Positions 6,393-9,166 of a DNA stretch of 9,166 nt are shown piece after piece. The notes under the pieces were generated by a model that made no database searches, was not told where the DNA came from, and saw only the letters and a list, made by a program, of their open reading frames with translations. The DNA is from Thermoplasmata archaeon (GTDB lineage Archaea; Thermoplasmatota; Thermoplasmata; Thermoplasmatales; Thermoplasmataceae). The stretch lies in contig JAJZZZ010000056.1 in NCBI GenBank assembly GCA_021797265.1, positions 1 to 9,166 on the forward strand, in the 5' to 3' direction. Each line of letters starts with the position of its first letter. The first letter of the stretch is position 1. Both the position numbers and the translations under genes were made by a program.

Positions 6393-7269
6393 GGCAATAG
6401 TGAATCCAGTGGCAGGATCAGGTTCGTCCCTTCACAGGTGGCCTGAAATAAAGGATATGGTCATGAAGATTACCAGCGACATTTCGTACACGTCTTCACC
6501 GGGACATGCGACACAGCTTGCTGCTGATGCGGTTGCGGCAGGGTTTGATGGAATCATAATCGTGGGTGGTGACGGAACCATAAACGAGGTAGTTCAGGCA
6601 GCAACTGAAAGGGATGTGATTCTTGCTCCTCTTTCATCAGGTACAGGATCTGACTTCATGCGAAGCCTAGGGCTACCCGAAGCTCACCAGATTCTTGAAT
6701 CGCTTGCCTCAGGCATTTTCACCAGAATCGATTCGGGCCTGATAGAATATGGCGCCGGGCAGAGGCGCTTTCTCAACATAATGGAGGCAGGATTCGGGGC
6801 GGAGGTGATGCTTTATGTAAATTCACACAGGAGGAGCAGAGGGGCTTTCAATACAGGGGTAATGAGGTCGATCTGGAAGCTCAGGACATATGGAATCACC
6901 CTGCGGTACGGCAAATCTGTGCAGAATCTTGAAACGGTGGAAGTTGTGGTGGCCAATGGAAGATATTTTGGCGGGGGAATGCTGGCTTCCCCCGATTCAT
7001 CCTTGACTGACGGAATGCTGGATATTCACATAGTTGGGGGCATGGGGAGAATGGAACTTCTCTCAAAGCTTGGAAAGCTGAGGAATGGAACATATGTATC
7101 AGACAGTAAGGTGAATACGTATCACCTATCCGAATTCTCCATGGAGGGCAATGCACCAATGGAGGCAGACGGTGAAAATATCGGGTCACTTCCTGTCTCG
7201 GTCAGGGCTGTACCTCATTCACTGAGCATTGCCGGGAAAATTCCAGGCAATACTCACACGGAATCGTGA
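6373..7269 (+). CDS. Diacylglycerol kinase family lipid kinase (YegS/DgkB-like)
   Basis: A 298-residue cytosolic or membrane-associated kinase with a DAGK catalytic domain, using a nucleoside triphosphate to phosphorylate a lipid hydroxyl. Visible are the first strand VKAIVNPVAGSG, the nucleotide-binding GGDGTINEV (GGDGT at 65-69), SSGTGSDFMRSLGL (from about 88), ANGRYFGGGM in the second domain, and ADGE (Asp266-Gly-Glu268), the acidic pair that supplies the general base and metal contacts in DgkB-type enzymes. Length is normal for the family. The GTG start at 6373 lies inside the glpD-like gene (20-base overlap); GAGGGG runs straight into it with almost no spacer, so initiation probably depends on coupling. 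No in-frame ATG would keep the first strand. NAD kinases share GGDGT, but GTGSDF and DGE favour the lipid kinase. The lipid is unknown: archaea lack ordinary diacylglycerol, so an archaeol-type or isoprenoid alcohol is possible. Confidence 0.9.
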   Translation: MLKIKVKAIVNPVAGSGSSLHRWPEIKDMVMKITSDISYTSSPGHATQLAADAVAAGFDGIIIVGGDGTINEVVQAATERDVILAPLSSGTGSDFMRSLGLPEAHQILESLASGIFTRIDSGLIEYGAGQRRFLNIMEAGFGAEVMLYVNSHRRSRGAFNTGVMRSIWKLRTYGITLRYGKSVQNLETVEVVVANGRYFGGGMLASPDSSLTDGMLDIHIVGGMGRMELLSKLGKLRNGTYVSDSKVNTYHLSEFSMEGNAPMEADGENIGSLPVSVRAVPHSLSIAGKIPGNTHTES

Positions 7270-7328
7270 CATTGTGCCAGAAGCATCAACTGCCGCAATT
7301 GGATTTCTACCGAATCTGTGCAGGGAAA

Positions 7329-7336
7329 TTTATTTA
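7329..7336 (+). promoter_or_regulatory. TATA-like box for the paralogous membrane protein pair
   Basis: TTTATTTA, close to the archaeal consensus and preceded by GGGAAA, lies in the 93-base gap after the lipid kinase. Transcription would start near 7357-7361, a few bases before the TTG at 7363. This suggests the membrane pair can be transcribed separately from the lipid operon, though read-through is possible because no T-run terminator follows the kinase stop. Confidence 0.5.
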
Positions 7337-7362
7337 TTTCTGCCAGTCCATAATCATGAATA

Positions 7363-7950
7363 TTGACCGACGTAAATACCACGGACACTGTGAAAATCAA
7401 CTATTCAATCTCCAGTTCAATGAGGCGCGGACTTCCTATGCTCATAATTCCTCCAGCCTTCCTTGCCATAATCATTGCACGCCGTAATTTCTATTTCCTG
7501 GAATATTTCCATGTGCTGTCCGGATCAGCATGGACAGGGATGGACCTGGTTATGGGCATCTTCTTCGCATACATAATGAAGGGCCTTGGAAACCAGGACC
7601 GGTCTGAGGTATCCAAGAGGCTGACCCCGGTAATGCTCTTCTTCATGCCTGCCATATCCACCACTACTGTCACTGCTGGAATTTATCTTGCGCTCTCTCT
7701 TCACATATCGTTCTTTTCGCCATATTTCATAGTTGTGGCAGTCATAGCCATAATACTCACGGTTCAGGGGCTTGTCATTTTCCTTCCAAATGAGGCAAGG
7801 GTGTATCTGGAACTTCTGCGGGGTGGAAAGGATGTGCAGAAGATTGTCAGGCTCACGATGATGAATATACGTATATCACTTGTTCAGCTGGCGCTTCAGA
7901 TAGCCATAATAGTTTTCATGGCACATTTCGCAACGGGGTATCCGCTTTGA
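7363..7950 (+). CDS. Five-helix integral membrane protein with HVL-x-G-x-x-WTG-x-D motif (paralog 1)
   Basis: A 195-residue membrane protein of no family I can name with confidence. Predicted helices: about 25-40, 45-70, 83-105, 110-135 and 170-190, with a charged loop before the last. Helix 2 carries FHVLSGSAWTGMD (His50, Trp57, Asp61), helix 3 MLFFMPAIS, and helix 5 LVQLALQIAII. The next gene repeats all three, so the two are tandem duplicates. A His near the start of a helix followed by Gly and Trp recalls CopD- or DUF2269-type membrane proteins, but that similarity is weak. The start is uncertain: TTG 7363 fits the TATA-like box; GTG 7390 or ATG 7420 would also keep helix 1; ATG 7356 is out of frame. 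Its TGA overlaps the start of the next gene, so the pair is probably translated together and may form a heterodimer. No signal peptide or cofactor motif beyond the His. Confidence 0.82.
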   Translation: MTDVNTTDTVKINYSISSSMRRGLPMLIIPPAFLAIIIARRNFYFLEYFHVLSGSAWTGMDLVMGIFFAYIMKGLGNQDRSEVSKRLTPVMLFFMPAISTTTVTAGIYLALSLHISFFSPYFIVVAVIAIILTVQGLVIFLPNEARVYLELLRGGKDVQKIVRLTMMNIRISLVQLALQIAIIVFMAHFATGYPL

Positions 7951-8504
7951 CTGAATTCAATGCTACCAGGATCTGGCCGACACCGGCGGGCATAACTGCC
8001 TTCGCCGTGCCGTTCATTGCACTCGCCGTAGCGTACTTATGGGAAAGCATCCTTGTCCTTGACTATGTACACGTTCTGCTTGGAGCCGTATGGACAGGCG
8101 TTGACGTTTTTCTCGGGCTGCTGTTTTCTACCGTGATGGGCAGCGCGCCAATGGAGACCAGGAGAAATGTTGCCATAAGGATTCTCCCCATGACGCTCTT
8201 CTTCATCCCATCAGTTTCCATAGCAGTACCGCTGGCTGGTTATCTGTTGGCGTCCAGTGAGGGGATATTCAACCTTTCGACATGGCTGTTCAGAGCAATT
8301 ATCATAATTGGAATTCTTCTGGTGGGAACGGGCTTTTCCACCATTGTGCCTTATTCCATTAAAATCATTAGAACAATTAATGGAGGTGGCAGCGAAGGCA
8401 GGCTTCACAGGTACCTGAGAATCATATCCGCCGGGGCTCTCGTTCAGATGATTTTCCAGATTGCCATCATAAGCCTGATGGCATACATTGTCGTTTTCCC
8501 GTGA
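7947..8504 (+). CDS. Five-helix integral membrane protein with HVL-x-G-x-x-WTG-x-D motif (paralog 2)
   Basis: A 185-residue partner and paralog of the preceding gene. Helices: about 15-32, 36-62, 74-97, 106-131 and 157-184. Helix 2 has VHVLLGAVWTGVD (His42, Trp49, Asp53), helix 3 TLFFIPSVS, helix 5 LVQMIFQIAII. Aligned without gaps, helix 2 matches the paralog at 13 of 27 positions and the helix 5 core at 10 of 17, while the loops differ, as in an old duplication whose membrane core is constrained. It starts at TTG 7947, sharing TTGA with the upstream stop (4-base overlap, coupled translation); a GGGG at 7934-7937 may help initiation. The nearby ATG at 7960 is out of frame and GTG 8007 would cut helix 1, so TTG is well supported. 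Function unknown; a redox or ligand-binding role for the membrane His is speculation. It ends 15 bases from the convergent MFS gene. Confidence 0.85.
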   Translation: MTEFNATRIWPTPAGITAFAVPFIALAVAYLWESILVLDYVHVLLGAVWTGVDVFLGLLFSTVMGSAPMETRRNVAIRILPMTLFFIPSVSIAVPLAGYLLASSEGIFNLSTWLFRAIIIIGILLVGTGFSTIVPYSIKIIRTINGGGSEGRLHRYLRIISAGALVQMIFQIAIISLMAYIVVFP

Positions 8505-8519
8505 TAAAGCAGGCAGCCA

Positions 8520-9166
8520 TCATGCTGCACTTCTGTGCCCAATGTTGCCGGATACCCTGGAGGCCAGAACAATGATGAGTGATCCAAGAAGATAGAATGC
8601 AGCTGATGTTGAGAATAAGGCCACGTAGCCTGTGTGGACAGTATTCCTGAAAAGGAAGAGGAGTGTCCCATATATGAGTGGTGATACGGTGGAGGCTCCT
8701 GCCAGGGCAAGATTGAACAGGGCCATGTACTTTCCTGCCTCATTCTTTGGGACAAGATCTCCTGCCATTGCTGAGGATACGCTATAGAATGTTCCATAGG
8801 CGGATCCTATGAATGCTCCCAGTATGAGGAAGATATAGAATGACCTGAAGTACGGAATCATGGCAGTGGGTATGGCAGCAAGTGCAGAATCAAGGATAAG
8901 GATCCTCCATCTTCCAATTCTGTCGGAGAAATGTCCCAGGACTATGCTGGCCACAGCCGATATGGCAAGTACCACTATTCCGGCAATGGCAACATAAAGC
9001 TGTGGATCACTTACAAGGAGAACCTGCCTGAAGAAATAGAGCTCGAAATAAGTGAGGCCGGTTATTCCCATGAAGACCATAAAGGCCCCGCCGACCAGTC
9101 TCTGGAATGACCTCATGTCTGACGGAACGTGCCGGAGGGATGATATATGGACATGCTCAGTACGGG
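8520..9166 (-). CDS. MFS transporter, C-terminal half (5' end outside window)
   Basis: Six hydrophobic helices (TM7-TM12 of a 12-helix major facilitator protein) follow a short hydrophilic stretch corresponding to the central loop. The frame stays open to the right edge, so the Met at 9114-9116 is internal and the N-terminal half lies outside. Counting from that Met, the MFS motif-A repeat GHFSDRIGR is at residues 61-69, between TM8 and TM9, and DLVPKNEAGK lies between TM10 and TM11, both as in typical C-terminal domains. The protein ends soon after TM12. The substrate cannot be told from this half: no sugar-porter or drug-efflux signature was recognised. Proton-coupled uptake or efflux of a small solute is the family role. 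The gene converges on the membrane protein pair with 15 bases between stops. Confidence 0.88.
   Translation of the reverse strand, partial: RTEHVHISSLRHVPSDMRSFQRLVGGAFMVFMGITGLTYFELYFFRQVLLVSDPQLYVAIAGIVVLAISAVASIVLGHFSDRIGRWRILILDSALAAIPTAMIPYFRSFYIFLILGAFIGSAYGTFYSVSSAMAGDLVPKNEAGKYMALFNLALAGASTVSPLIYGTLLFLFRNTVHTGYVALFSTSAAFYLLGSLIIVLASRVSGNIGHRSAA

Noticed and set aside
6373..7269. NAD kinase as an alternative for the GGDGT protein
   Set aside because: The GTGSDF segment and DGE acidic pair are those of DagK-family lipid kinases, and the N-terminal VNPVAGSG strand fits that family.
7266..7487. 73-codon frame overlapping the start of membrane protein 1, including ATG 7356
   Set aside because: It has no hydrophobic or domain character and overlaps the better supported membrane protein frame, which is confirmed by its paralog.
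1..9166. Search for CRISPR arrays, insertion sequences, attachment sites, tRNA and rRNA
   Set aside because: No regularly spaced repeats, transposase-like proteins, terminal inverted repeats with target duplications, or cloverleaf sequences were recognised by eye.

Overview
The window looks like chromosomal DNA of an archaeon, most likely a thermoacidophile of the Thermoplasmatales. This is inferred from AT-rich TATA-like boxes lying about 25-30 bases upstream of start codons with little or no leader, heavy use of AGG (Arg) and ATA (Ile) codons, several GTG/TTG starts, and the mix of families (gluconolactonase, acylaminoacyl-peptidase-type S9 hydrolase, DUF72, GlpD). No marker gene fixes the taxon.

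Layout from left to right: (1) the 3' end of an SMP-30/gluconolactonase gene (+), cut by the window edge. (2) A convergent S9 prolyl-oligopeptidase-family serine hydrolase (-) with a complete Ser/Asp/His triad. (3) A 380-base divergent intergenic region with promoters for both sides and short inverted repeats. (4) A DUF72 (YecE-like) protein (+). (5) A tight three-gene operon (+): an FAD enzyme of the alkyl-dihydroxyacetone-phosphate synthase (ADPS/AGPS) type, an FAD glycerol-3-phosphate dehydrogenase (GlpD-like), and a diacylglycerol-kinase-family lipid kinase; the first two abut (TGA then ATG) and the last two overlap by 20 bases. (6) A second promoter, then two paralogous five-helix membrane proteins (+) that overlap by 4 bases and share a striking His/Trp/Asp motif in helix 2. 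(7) The C-terminal half of an MFS transporter (-), convergent with the membrane pair across only 15 bases and running off the right edge.

The most interesting part is the operon at 3534-7269. GlpD would interconvert sn-glycerol-3-phosphate and DHAP; the ADPS-like protein belongs to a family that works on acyl-DHAP to make the ether bond of bacterial/eukaryotic glycerolipids and retains its Tyr and His-His-His active-site residues; the third protein belongs to a family that phosphorylates lipid alcohols. Together they resemble a bacterial-style glycerophospholipid or DHAP-centred module. Archaeal ether lipids are normally built by a different route from sn-glycerol-1-phosphate. What the module makes cannot be read from sequence. 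The adjacent tandem pair of membrane proteins is the second unexplained item and may be a heterodimer. No rRNA, tRNA, CRISPR array or insertion sequence was seen.
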